Shown one piece after another: positions 1 through 6,499 of a stretch of 9,340 bases of DNA. The stretch is taken from the NCBI GenBank assembly GCA_013140395.1, contig JABFSY010000215.1:1-9340 (forward strand), in the 5' to 3' direction. The translations under genes and the position numbers were made by a program. Below the pieces are notes generated by a model. The model did no database searches. It worked only from the letters and a program-made list of their open reading frames with translations, and was not told where the DNA came from. Every line of letters starts with the position of its first letter. The first letter of the stretch is position 1. The DNA comes from Cyclobacteriaceae bacterium. Its GTDB lineage: Bacteria > Bacteroidota > Bacteroidia > Cytophagales > Cyclobacteriaceae.

Positions 1-68
1 TAGCTCTTGATGCGAACAAGTTGTTGTGCAAATTCGAGGATTTTTTTTTCCAATGCGGGAGTAAGCAT
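1..68 (-). CDS. N-terminal fragment of a possible M20-family metallopeptidase (runs off the left edge)
   Basis: On the minus strand an ATG at 68-66 opens a frame that stays open to the window edge, giving 22 residues (MLTPALEKK then ILEFAQQLVRIKS). An amphipathic helix ending in LVRIKS or LVRIPS is the usual N-terminus of M20/M25/M40 peptidases and deacetylases (ArgE, DapE, CPG2 type), which hydrolyse peptide or acyl-amide bonds with two zinc ions. None of the metal ligands lie within the fragment, so the family call rests only on this N-terminal resemblance. The start is supported by the lack of any other in-frame ATG in the fragment. No Shine-Dalgarno sequence is evident upstream. Confidence 0.45.
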   Translation of the reverse strand, partial: MLTPALEKKILEFAQQLVRIKS

Positions 69-164
69 AGGGTTGATCGTTTTTGAGTTTGTAATTTCTG
101 AATTAATATAGCCAAGGAGGATTGGGAATCCAATAGATGCTGCCTCCGATCTGCTAATCGATAC

Positions 165-201
165 AAATAAAAAATCCTTCTTGCCAGTTTGCAGGAAGGA
201 T
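165..201 (-). terminator. Intrinsic terminator of the desaturase gene
   Basis: Read on the minus strand, arms 201-191 and 184-174 (ATCCTTC...GAAGGAT plus TGC/GCA, one A-C mismatch) form an 11-position stem with a 6-nt loop. It is followed at once by TTTTTT, A, TTT (174-165). It lies 21 bp past the stop codon of the desaturase gene, in the right orientation to end that transcript. On the plus strand there is no T-tract after the stem, so the terminator is one-directional. Confidence 0.8.
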
Positions 202-221
202 ACTTAATGAAGAGCTAGCAT

Positions 222-1274
222 CTATTGCACTTCTGCTTGCTGAGCCGTAACGGCTTTCTTCTCATCTAGAGAAAATCGCTCTAAAAACTGTTTCTTGAAA
301 TCACGGTAGGTTGATACACCACCGATCTTATGTAGGCAATAAATGTATACCCATGCCAAATCAATTTGGTAAGGCAAGAAACCAGCTCTGGCTCCATCTG
401 GATAAAGATGGTGGTTGTTGTGCCATTCGCCCGAAAACCAACCTGGGCGTGACTGATTGATAGACAAATTGCTTCGATCAAAATCAATACCCTCTATATG
501 CTTTGCTTTTCCACTGCCGTGCCCTGTATAATTGAATGCACGTACTAGCACAAACCAGAACAGCGCAGCACTAAATAACGTACAGGCCAATGCGTGTCCA
601 CCCATCAAAAAAAACATTCCATACCAAAACGACCAGTTCAGAATCCAAAGGCCCACCGTGTACCAAGGTGTAGCGATAGAACCCCACTTCAGGTATTGCT
701 GATACGTATTGAGTTGCACACCCGTGTGGCTGATAAAGTGAGAGACTTTTTTGTATTCATCCTCTGTCAAATCTTTTGCGATGGCCTGATGATTAACATC
801 TGAAAGCATGCAATACATTAGACCAGCATGTGCGTTGTAGGGGTCTCCGGGCTTTTCTACTTTCAAATGGTGTACGTGGTGAGACACTACGTAAACCTCT
901 TCCGGAAAAGTACGAAGTGTTAAATTTTGTGTGATAAACCGCCAGACCGGATTGCTAAACGTAAATGCGCGGTGAGTGCTGTACCGATGAAACCATACGG
1001 TTGCCGCAGTACTCATGATTACCATGCTGTATACAATAAATGCAATCAGCAGTTGCCACGAAAAAAACTTGAACAAAAAGAAATAGAGAAATGGAAGCAT
1101 CGTAATGGCCATAAACCAATTAATAAATGGAATCCAATTCTTTCTGGTTTTGAAAATATTGATTCGTGAAAATGCTTCGCGGTACAGTCGACCCACCGTA
1201 GGCTTCACCAATTCACCCTTCTGATCGGCCCAGCCATACGAAGGCACCTGTAATACATTATCGATAAAAGCCAT
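222..1274 (-). CDS. Membrane fatty-acid (acyl-CoA type) desaturase
   Basis: A 350-residue member of the membrane-bound, non-haem di-iron fatty-acid desaturase family. These enzymes insert a cis double bond into an acyl chain using O2 and an electron donor, and so control membrane fluidity. The histidine boxes are visible: HRYSTH (H96, H101), HHVHH (132-136, where family members often have HRxHH) and HNNHH (285-289, in GEWHNNHHLYP). The GDPYN stretch after box 2 is also typical. Hydrophobic pairs at about 50-70/73-95 and 203-225/227-245 give the usual four-helix topology with all boxes on the cytoplasmic face. Length matches bacterial delta-9-like desaturases. No fused cytochrome b5 or ferredoxin domain is present, so the electron donor is encoded elsewhere. 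The gene is monocistronic, with a terminator just downstream and a candidate promoter and leader hairpin upstream. Regiospecificity cannot be told from sequence. Confidence 0.9.
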   Translation of the reverse strand: MAFIDNVLQVPSYGWADQKGELVKPTVGRLYREAFSRINIFKTRKNWIPFINWFMAITMLPFLYFFLFKFFSWQLLIAFIVYSMVIMSTAATVWFHRYSTHRAFTFSNPVWRFITQNLTLRTFPEEVYVVSHHVHHLKVEKPGDPYNAHAGLMYCMLSDVNHQAIAKDLTEDEYKKVSHFISHTGVQLNTYQQYLKWGSIATPWYTVGLWILNWSFWYGMFFLMGGHALACTLFSAALFWFVLVRAFNYTGHGSGKAKHIEGIDFDRSNLSINQSRPGWFSGEWHNNHHLYPDGARAGFLPYQIDLAWVYIYCLHKIGGVSTYRDFKKQFLERFSLDEKKAVTAQQAEVQ

Positions 1275-1301
1275 GCGGAAATACTATTTTTGATGGTAAA
1301 T

Positions 1302-1339
1302 AAAAAAGGTGCAGTGCCGCTAAGAAGCGACATTGCACC
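1302..1339 (-). promoter_or_regulatory. Leader hairpin plus U-tract upstream of the desaturase (possible attenuator)
   Basis: GGTGCA (1308-1313) pairs with TGCACC (1334-1339). The stem continues inward through a G-T wobble, two pairs, one mismatch and CGCT/AGCG (1318-1321 with 1326-1329), closing on the 4-nt loop AAGA. On the minus strand the hairpin is followed directly by TTTTTT (1307-1302), the form of an intrinsic terminator. It is placed 27 nt before the desaturase start codon, not behind a gene. No minus-strand gene upstream could use it as an ordinary terminator. A conditional attenuator or a 5' stabilising stem-loop are the main readings; function is inferred. Confidence 0.55.
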
Positions 1340-1348
1340 CTCGGTTAG

Positions 1349-1381
1349 CAAAGGTAGCTCTTATTTTAAAGTCTACCTAAA
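1349..1381 (-). promoter_or_regulatory. Candidate Bacteroidota promoter of the desaturase
   Basis: On the minus strand TACCTTTG (1356-1349) matches the Bacteroidota -7 consensus TAnnTTTG exactly. TTTA (1381-1378) lies 21 bp upstream where the TTTG -33 element is expected (one mismatch). Transcription would start near 1343-1345, only a few bases before the leader hairpin, giving a 5' UTR of about 70 nt. Confidence 0.5.
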
Positions 1382-1490
1382 CTGAGCCCATCGATTGTCC
1401 TTTTGATGCTTACATCACCCCACCAATACACCGTTAGTGGAAAATTGTATTTATTTTAAAACCCAAAATAGGGCTTAACGTAGACATTGC

Positions 1491-2114
1491 ATGCTCTCCA
1501 TCAAAAACCTAAAAAAAGAATACGGAACTCATGTGATTCTTGATATTCCCCAGTTGCAATTTGAAAGTGGTTTGTTTTGGTTGAAAGGGAACAACGGGTC
1601 AGGTAAGTCAACGTTGCTAAAGATCATAAGTGGGATAATACCGTTTGATGGAGAAGTGAATATTGACGCGGTCGATTTAAGGAAACACCCGACCGACTAT
1701 AGAAGGTTAGTCAACTATGTGGAGGCTGAGCCCCTTTATCCTCCTTTTCTTACCGGGCAAGATTTGGTTTCATTTTTCATTTCTACACGAATGGCTAACA
1801 AAGAAGAAGTAGATGAGTTGGTTCAAAAATTCAACATCCATTCTTTTATCAAAAATCCTATAGGCACGTATTCAAGCGGTATGGTAAAAAAACTCTCCTT
1901 GGTCCTGGCTTTCATTGGGCGACCAAAATACATTTTGCTAGACGAGCCACTCGTTACCATTGATAAAGAGAGTGTACCAATACTTTATGAGTTAGTGAAA
2001 CTCTATTTTGGTAGAGGGGTGAATTTTGTTTTCACCTCGCACCAAGCTTTTGAGTTGGAGGGCATTGTTGTGAAAGAGATGGAAGTTAAAGACCACAAGG
2101 TATGGGAGCTGTAG
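1491..2114 (+). CDS. ABC transporter ATP-binding protein
   Basis: A 207-residue nucleotide-binding subunit that would hydrolyse ATP on the inner face of the membrane to drive a partner permease. The Walker A motif GNNGSGKST is at 33-41, the signature motif YSSGMVKK at 127-134, Walker B YILLDEP with the catalytic pair D151/E152, and the switch histidine H184 in FTSHQ. The Q-loop reads YVEAEP (76-81), with Ala or Glu where most ABC ATPases have Gln. The protein is shorter than typical 230-250 residue subunits and closes soon after the H-loop. The neighbouring membrane protein starts inside its last codons (13-nt overlap), so the two are almost certainly translated together. The substrate is unknown; similarity in style is to small exporter-type (ABC-2/CcmA-like) ATPases. 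Confidence 0.9.
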   Translation: MLSIKNLKKEYGTHVILDIPQLQFESGLFWLKGNNGSGKSTLLKIISGIIPFDGEVNIDAVDLRKHPTDYRRLVNYVEAEPLYPPFLTGQDLVSFFISTRMANKEEVDELVQKFNIHSFIKNPIGTYSSGMVKKLSLVLAFIGRPKYILLDEPLVTIDKESVPILYELVKLYFGRGVNFVFTSHQAFELEGIVVKEMEVKDHKVWEL

Positions 2115-3196
2115 TTCGAGTGCTCCATAAGGTATTGGTCAAAAAATTCTACGAGCGCAATGTAGGACTGCTTTTTTTCGTCTTCTATTTGATGTTTGGT
2201 GTAGTTGAGTCCAATCAACTCATTAACTACCACCGTTCATTAATTTATGGTGTACTCACTTCGCCTGTTTTTTTAATGGGGGTAATGGGCGTTTGGATCT
2301 TGTATAGCGCAAAGTATTTGCAATTAGTCCTATCTGAACTAGCCGAACCACACAATCAATTCTTAAAAGACTATTCCCGGCTAGGTAAGTCTCACCAATT
2401 TTGGCCGATGTTGCTCTCCGTTGTTATGATGGATCAGCCTGTGCTGCTTTACTCCGTTTTCATTGTAGGCGTAGGTATATTCAGCCAGCAGTATGTCGCA
2501 GTGTTTTTGGTTTTTGTTTTTCATTTTGCAAGGTTGGTTGGTTGTACCTGGATCGTGTTGAGAAGAATCAATTCATTACACGAACGAAAGGCAACAAAAC
2601 TATTAACGTCCATTCAATGGCCATGGAAAAAATACTTTCCATTTTTCTACCTGGGACATTTTACAAATCAGCTACCGCTGGCGCTTTTATTCACAAAGTC
2701 ATTTTCACTTTTTGCCATCATTGGATTTATGCAAATCACCACCGATCATTATGAAAATCGAACAGCTTTGATGGGGCTGCTATTTGGACTGATGGCCCAC
2801 TCCGTGATTATTTTTGAAAGCAGGCGATTGGAAGAAACCTACCTAATTTTTGTCAGAGGATTGCCGATATCAATGATCAAACGGTTTCTTTTTCTGAGCT
2901 TGTTTTATGGAGTCCTGCTTATACCGGAACTGGTGTTACTGGCCATAAACCATATTGTTTGGTTTGATCTTCTGTTCATTACTCTTTTTGCCGTTTTCTA
3001 TTTGGTTTATCAGCACACCCGATTGTTTCGAGGGAGTTTGGCGATTGACGCTCATACCACATTTACATTTGGTCTGTTTCTCATTTCCTTTATGCTGGTG
3101 TTGTTTAAGCTTTATTGGTTAGAGGCCTTTGTCCTAGGTATTCTTGGTTTCTATCAATACGAACGTGATTATTATAATTTTGAAGCATCGGCCTAA
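2102..3196 (+). CDS. Polytopic membrane protein, probable permease partner of the preceding ABC ATPase
   Basis: A 364-residue hydrophobic protein with about eight or nine membrane segments (roughly 20-36, 48-70, 103-127, 130-152, 180-210, 221-238, 262-282, 285-304 and 320-350). These are separated by short basic or aromatic loops, and a charged loop lies at 152-178. No motif of a named transporter family is recognised. The ATG at 2102 overlaps the end of the ATPase gene by 13 nt, the usual arrangement for an ATPase and its membrane subunit, and this is the main reason for calling it a permease. The start is the first ATG in frame and leaves a short basic N-terminus (KVLVKKFYERN) before the first helix, which fits a cytoplasmic N-terminus. 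Direction and substrate cannot be deduced. Confidence 0.75.
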   Translation: MGAVVRVLHKVLVKKFYERNVGLLFFVFYLMFGVVESNQLINYHRSLIYGVLTSPVFLMGVMGVWILYSAKYLQLVLSELAEPHNQFLKDYSRLGKSHQFWPMLLSVVMMDQPVLLYSVFIVGVGIFSQQYVAVFLVFVFHFARLVGCTWIVLRRINSLHERKATKLLTSIQWPWKKYFPFFYLGHFTNQLPLALLFTKSFSLFAIIGFMQITTDHYENRTALMGLLFGLMAHSVIIFESRRLEETYLIFVRGLPISMIKRFLFLSLFYGVLLIPELVLLAINHIVWFDLLFITLFAVFYLVYQHTRLFRGSLAIDAHTTFTFGLFLISFMLVLFKLYWLEAFVLGILGFYQYERDYYNFEASA

Positions 3197-3240
3197 CATA
3201 ATCCGAATGTTGGTGTTTTCTTTGTACAAACTGACGCACT

Positions 3241-3417
3241 ATGTTCTCATTCTTAAAGAAAGACCCCCTACAGGCACTTGAAAATAAACGCAAGAAGTTA
3301 TTGGAAGAAGCCATGCACGTTCAGCGCTCAGGTGATTTGAAGCTGTATGCTGCAAAAATGGAGGCCATCGACAAACTGGAAAAAGAAATTGAAGACCTTC
3401 GGACAAAGTCAGCCTAA
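3241..3417 (+). CDS. Small Lacal_2735 / DUF6435-like protein
   Basis: A 58-residue protein starting MFSFLKKDPLQALENK. It has LLEEAMHVQRSGDLKLYA in the middle and a charged helical tail ending EKEIEDLRTKSA. The FxFLKKDP opening and the 'LLEEAxxxQRxGDxKLYA' centre are what I recognise as the Lacal_2735 (DUF6435) family of short bacterial proteins with no known function. It is predicted to be a soluble, mostly helical hairpin or coiled coil with no signal peptide or cysteines. It ends in TAATG, so its stop overlaps an ATG at 3417 by one base, in front of the photolyase, which suggests translational coupling. It is the first gene of the block leading into the photolyase. The family assignment is from memory and not verified. 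Confidence 0.75.
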   Translation: MFSFLKKDPLQALENKRKKLLEEAMHVQRSGDLKLYAAKMEAIDKLEKEIEDLRTKSA

Positions 3418-4714
3418 TGAAATTGTAAGCAAGAGTACCGCTCTGGTTTGGTTCAGACGCGATTTGCGGCTGCAAGACAACGCGGCTCTTTACAACGCGC
3501 TGAAAGAAAATGAAAGTGTCCTTCCCATTTTTATTTTTGACACCGAAATACTCGATAAGCTAGAGGAAAAAGGTGATCTACGGGTCGCTTTCATTCATCA
3601 ATCGCTAACGCTGATGCAAAAGCAGTTGGTAGATCTGGGTAGTACGTTACTTGTATTTCACGGCAATCCGATTGAAATTTTTAAGGAGCTAACTCCTAAG
3701 GTTGTTTACACCAATCACGATTACGAACCCTACGCTCGGACCCGTGATACACAGGTGAAAGAGGTTTTAGAAAATAAAAATGTCGTCTTTAAAACATTCA
3801 AAGACCAAGTCATTTTTGAAAAAGATGAGGTAACCAAAGACGATGGTAAGCCTTATACCGTTTTCACACCTTACAGCAGAAAATGGAAAAGTAAATTGGA
3901 GGAGTCAACATTAAAGAGTTTTGCAACTGAAAAGTATTTTGACCATTTCAAGAAAATAGTTCCGATCGCTTTGCCGACTTTGAAAGAAATAGGCTTTCAA
4001 GAAACATCTTTCAATTTTCCTGAACGATTGGTGAAGCAATCCATTGTTGAGCAATACGACAAACAACGAAACTTCCCTGCCATTGCCGGCACCACCAAAT
4101 TAAGTGTTCACCTACGATTTGGGACAGTCAGTATTCGAAAGCTGGCGCAAGTCGCGGTAAAGAAAAATGAGACGTGGCTGAACGAATTGATCTGGCGAGA
4201 CTTTTATCATATGATCTTGTGGCATTTTCCGCAGGTGGAAACAAAATCATTTAAGCCCGCGTACGATAAGATTGAGTGGCGCAACAATGAAAAAGAGTTT
4301 GCAGCCTGGTGCGAAGGAAAGACAGGTTATCCCATTGTTGATGCTGGAATGCGCGAGCTAAATGCTACCGGGTTTATGCACAACCGTGTACGCATGATTA
4401 CCGCCAGCTTTCTTACCAAGCATTTGCTCATTGACTGGCGCTGGGGCGAAGCCTACTTTGCTAAAAAATTATTGGACTTTGATTTAGCTGCCAACAACGG
4501 TGGCTGGCAATGGGCGGCTAGTTCGGGGTGTGACGCAGCGCCCTACTTTCGTGTTTTCAATCCGCAGTTGCAAACCGAAAAATTTGATCCTAAATTGGAA
4601 TACATAAAAAAATGGATCCCCGAATTTGGAACGGAAAAATATCCTCAACCAGTTGTGGACCATAAACTCGCGAGAGAACGAGTATTGAGAGTTTACAAAG
4701 AGGCACTTGGCTAG
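3347..4714 (+). CDS. phrB: Class I CPD photolyase (deoxyribodipyrimidine photo-lyase); start uncertain
   Basis: This FAD enzyme uses blue/near-UV light to split cyclobutane pyrimidine dimers in DNA. Numbering from the ATG at 3347 (455 residues), the N-terminal antenna domain begins at ALVWFRRDLRLQDN (32-45). The FAD-binding C-terminal half holds NELIWRDFYH (279-288, with E280/W283 matching E. coli E274/W277), TGYPIVDAGMREL (326-338) and the class 1 signature NRVRMITASFLTKHLLIDW (346-364). N383 is in the N378 position, and the electron-transfer tryptophans W311, W364 and W387 match E. coli W306, W359 and W382, so the enzyme should be active. The first 25 residues overlap the preceding gene in another frame and do not resemble a photolyase N-terminus. 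The true product probably begins near 3417-3425. An ATG at 3417, forming TAATG with the upstream stop, is one frame away and hits TAA after three codons, so a 1-nt loss or error is suspected. Confidence 0.9.
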   Translation: MLQKWRPSTNWKKKLKTFGQSQPNEIVSKSTALVWFRRDLRLQDNAALYNALKENESVLPIFIFDTEILDKLEEKGDLRVAFIHQSLTLMQKQLVDLGSTLLVFHGNPIEIFKELTPKVVYTNHDYEPYARTRDTQVKEVLENKNVVFKTFKDQVIFEKDEVTKDDGKPYTVFTPYSRKWKSKLEESTLKSFATEKYFDHFKKIVPIALPTLKEIGFQETSFNFPERLVKQSIVEQYDKQRNFPAIAGTTKLSVHLRFGTVSIRKLAQVAVKKNETWLNELIWRDFYHMILWHFPQVETKSFKPAYDKIEWRNNEKEFAAWCEGKTGYPIVDAGMRELNATGFMHNRVRMITASFLTKHLLIDWRWGEAYFAKKLLDFDLAANNGGWQWAASSGCDAAPYFRVFNPQLQTEKFDPKLEYIKKWIPEFGTEKYPQPVVDHKLARERVLRVYKEALG

Positions 4715-4745
4715 CTTCCATTTAACTGTTTTTCTAAATTGAGTT

Positions 4746-5150
4746 ATGTTAAGAATCTTCACTCAATCGATTTTAAAACCTAAAACGATTTTTCTAGTTG
4801 ATGGACTTGGTGCATTTGCGACTGCCTCCATCTTGTTTGTTATGCAATGGCGGTTCCAGGAATATTTTGGGATGCCGCAGGAGATACTTTCTGTGCTCTC
4901 CATGATTGCAGTTGCTTTTGCGGTCTATTCTATTTCTTGCTTCTTTTTTCAAAGTAGAAACTGGCGAATATTTTTGAAAACCATCATGACTGCCAATTTG
5001 CTTTATTGTTGCTTGACAACGGGTTTAGTCATTTATTACTATTCAACGCTTACGATTCTGGGGTTAACATACTTCTTGGCTGAAATATCTGTAATAGCGG
5101 GATTAGTATACATCGAATTTCAAACGTTGAAGATCGGTAATCAAAAATAA
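4746..5150 (+). CDS. Uncharacterised four-helix membrane protein
   Basis: A 134-residue integral membrane protein with segments at about 14-33, 47-68, 76-98 and 103-125. The N-terminus is short and basic (MLRIFTQSILKPKT) and the tail is short and polar. Helix 1 is preceded by PKTIFLVDGLGA, helices 1 and 2 are linked by a WRFQEYFGMPQE loop, and helix 3 carries a CC pair (88-89). I recall similar short hypothetical proteins in other Bacteroidota but know of no function. It lies 31 bp after the photolyase and 79 bp before the reductase gene, on the same strand, so co-transcription is plausible. The start at 4746 is the only sensible one before helix 1. No transporter or enzyme motif is visible. 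Confidence 0.75.
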   Translation: MLRIFTQSILKPKTIFLVDGLGAFATASILFVMQWRFQEYFGMPQEILSVLSMIAVAFAVYSISCFFFQSRNWRIFLKTIMTANLLYCCLTTGLVIYYYSTLTILGLTYFLAEISVIAGLVYIEFQTLKIGNQK

Positions 5151-5229
5151 CAATGATTTTTCATCGAAGTAACCTCATCAATATTGACGTTCGGTGATAA
5201 CAAAATGCCAGAAATAGGGTTTTAAATTC

Positions 5230-5928
5230 ATGGCAAATATCTTAATCATTGGCGCCTCTTCAGGTATTGGCGCATCACTGGCAAAACAACTGATAGAAGA
5301 AGGGCATCAGGTTTTCGGCACATTCAATAAAACGACAGGTACATCAGCCGATGGCTTTGCGAAATTCCAATCACTAAATGTCTTGGATGAGAATCCGGAC
5401 TTTAGTTTTTTACCTGATGTACTGGATGGCTTGGTATATTGCCCTGGTGCGGTGAATTTGAAACCTTTCGCACGTGTCAAACCAGAAGATTTTGTGTCTG
5501 ATTTTCAAATTCAACTGGTAGGTGCAGTCAAAGTCATTCAAGCCTGCCTTCCAATGTTGAAGAATTCTAATCATTCATCCATTGTACTTTTCTCTACCGT
5601 GGCCATGCAGATGGGTTTGAATTTCCATTCGCTGGTGGCTTCCTCCAAAGGAGCAGTGGAAGGATTGACAAGAGCGCTCGCGGCTGAGTTTGCACCAAAA
5701 ATCAGGGTGAACTGTATTGCGCCATCTATAACCGACACGCCATTAGCAGGCACTTTACTAAATACAGATGAGAAGAAAGAAGCTAACGCGCAGCGCCATC
5801 CTCTCAAAAAAATAGGAAAGCCCGAGGACCTCGCCAACCTGGCCGCGTTTTTACTTTCAGAAAAATCCAGTTGGATCACTGGGCAAGTGATACATGCAGA
5901 TGGTGGCATGTCAAGCGTAAAAATTTAG
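5230..5928 (+). CDS. Short-chain dehydrogenase/reductase-fold protein without the catalytic tyrosine
   Basis: A 232-residue SDR. The cofactor motif is clear (IGASSGIG, 7-14), followed by the CPGA equivalent of NNAG (71-74) and a serine/threonine strand end IVLFSTVA (118-125). The active-site helix is SLVASSKGAVEGLTRALAAE with K140, and the tail has NCIAPSITDTPLA (161-173) and ITGQVIHADGG (216-226), all as in classical SDRs. In the YxxxK motif, however, the Tyr position (136) is Val. The nearest side chain that might take part is H133. A group of related SDRs with VAASK or VASSK here exists as far as I recall, so this is probably a family trait and not a point mutation. It may use another proton donor or be a non-enzymatic NAD(P)-binding protein. 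Its stop is 5 bp from the start of the flavin reductase gene, so the two are most likely one operon. Confidence 0.88.
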   Translation: MANILIIGASSGIGASLAKQLIEEGHQVFGTFNKTTGTSADGFAKFQSLNVLDENPDFSFLPDVLDGLVYCPGAVNLKPFARVKPEDFVSDFQIQLVGAVKVIQACLPMLKNSNHSSIVLFSTVAMQMGLNFHSLVASSKGAVEGLTRALAAEFAPKIRVNCIAPSITDTPLAGTLLNTDEKKEANAQRHPLKKIGKPEDLANLAAFLLSEKSSWITGQVIHADGGMSSVKI

Positions 5929-5933
5929 GGGAA

Positions 5934-6407
5934 ATGAGGCGTCCCTGGAACCTCGCTAGTATTCCGGTTTACAGTCTCGCTACGTATGCCGGGGAGAGCG
6001 TGAACATGAATATCTGCACCTATGTGTCGGCTGTGAGCATGAAGCCTAAAAGATACATGGTGGCTGTGTATGACAATACTCAGTCGCTTGAAAATATTCG
6101 CAAAAGTAAAACAGCAATATTGCAGATATTGGGCAAACACCATATATCATTGGTAAATGTATTGGGCAAGAAAAGCGGCCTTCACTACGACAAACAAAAC
6201 TATCTCACAAAAAAGAAATGCTTGGAAACATGGAATGATAAACCCGTGTTAACCGATTGTGCGGGATTGATGGAATTGGAAAAATTGTGGAGTAAGGATG
6301 CAGGTGACCATACGATGTTCTTGTTTGATGTAAAGCGATTTAAAACCAATCATGAAAATGTTTTGATGCTGAATGATTTACGGGAGAAGGGCTTAGTCAG
6401 GATTTAA
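5934..6407 (+). CDS. Flavin reductase-domain (FMN-binding split-barrel) protein
   Basis: A 157-residue protein of the flavin reductase-like family (Flavin_Reduct), whose members bind FMN and usually pass electrons from NAD(P)H to free or bound flavin. The core signature is visible: NMNICTYVSAVSMKPKRYMV (24-43), where the Asn/Thr/Ser run cradles the flavin phosphate, then AVYDNTQSLENIRKSKTAIL (44-63) and ISLVNVLGKKSG (71-82). The C-terminal half (KPVLTDCAGLMELE, then HTMFLFDVKRF) closes the barrel. The ATG at 5934 is chosen because upstream in-frame codons lie inside the reductase gene. AGGGG lies directly before the start but is too close for a normal ribosome site. Coupling with the Tyr-less SDR and location downstream of a flavin-dependent photolyase suggest a role in flavin redox chemistry, which is inference. 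Confidence 0.85.
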   Translation: MRRPWNLASIPVYSLATYAGESVNMNICTYVSAVSMKPKRYMVAVYDNTQSLENIRKSKTAILQILGKHHISLVNVLGKKSGLHYDKQNYLTKKKCLETWNDKPVLTDCAGLMELEKLWSKDAGDHTMFLFDVKRFKTNHENVLMLNDLREKGLVRI

Positions 6408-6431
6408 ATTAATGCCAGTCGACTTTAGCCA

Positions 6432-6467
6432 CAAGCTACAGGCTTAATGCCGCAGGCTTGTAGCTTG
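6432..6467. repeat. REP-like imperfect palindrome
   Basis: CAAGCTACAGGCTT (6432-6445) and AGGCTTGTAGCTTG (6454-6467) form a 14-bp stem (9 perfect outer pairs, two wobbles further in) around an 8-nt loop. The heptamer CAGGCTT appears twice in direct orientation (6439-6445 and 6453-6459). No T-tract follows on either strand, so it is not a standard intrinsic terminator. It lies between the flavin reductase gene and the DUF2256 gene. Its shape and extragenic position resemble REP/RAYT-type repeats. Only one copy lies in this window, so repetition in the genome is unproven. Confidence 0.55.
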
Positions 6468-6499
6468 AGGAATGAAGCCTCCGTACCAGCAATAAAAAA

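Noticed and set aside
69..221. Further small gene between the left-edge gene and the desaturase
   Set aside because: No plausible coding frame was seen; apart from the desaturase terminator the stretch only holds the upstream region of the left-edge gene.
594..1169. Plus-strand open frames antisense to the desaturase
   Set aside because: They lie within a well-supported gene on the other strand and encode no recognisable protein features.
1404..1417. Small palindrome TGATG-CTTA-CATCA in the desaturase/ABC gap
   Set aside because: A five-pair stem is expected by chance in a gap of this length, and it is not placed well for either gene.
3211..3224. TTTCTTTG as a -7 promoter element for the Lacal_2735-like gene
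   Set aside because: The second position is wrong and no TTTG or TTG is found 19-23 bp upstream; the gene may be read from the ABC operon.
5161..5197. Inverted repeat TCATCGAA / TTCGGTGA before the SDR gene
   Set aside because: Eight pairs with a wobble around a 21-nt loop and no T-tract; too weak for a terminator or an operator without support from relatives.
5871..5933. Longer start for the flavin reductase at 5871
   Set aside because: These 21 codons lie within the conserved C-terminus of the SDR in another frame and do not resemble a flavin reductase N-terminus; ATG 5934 fits better.
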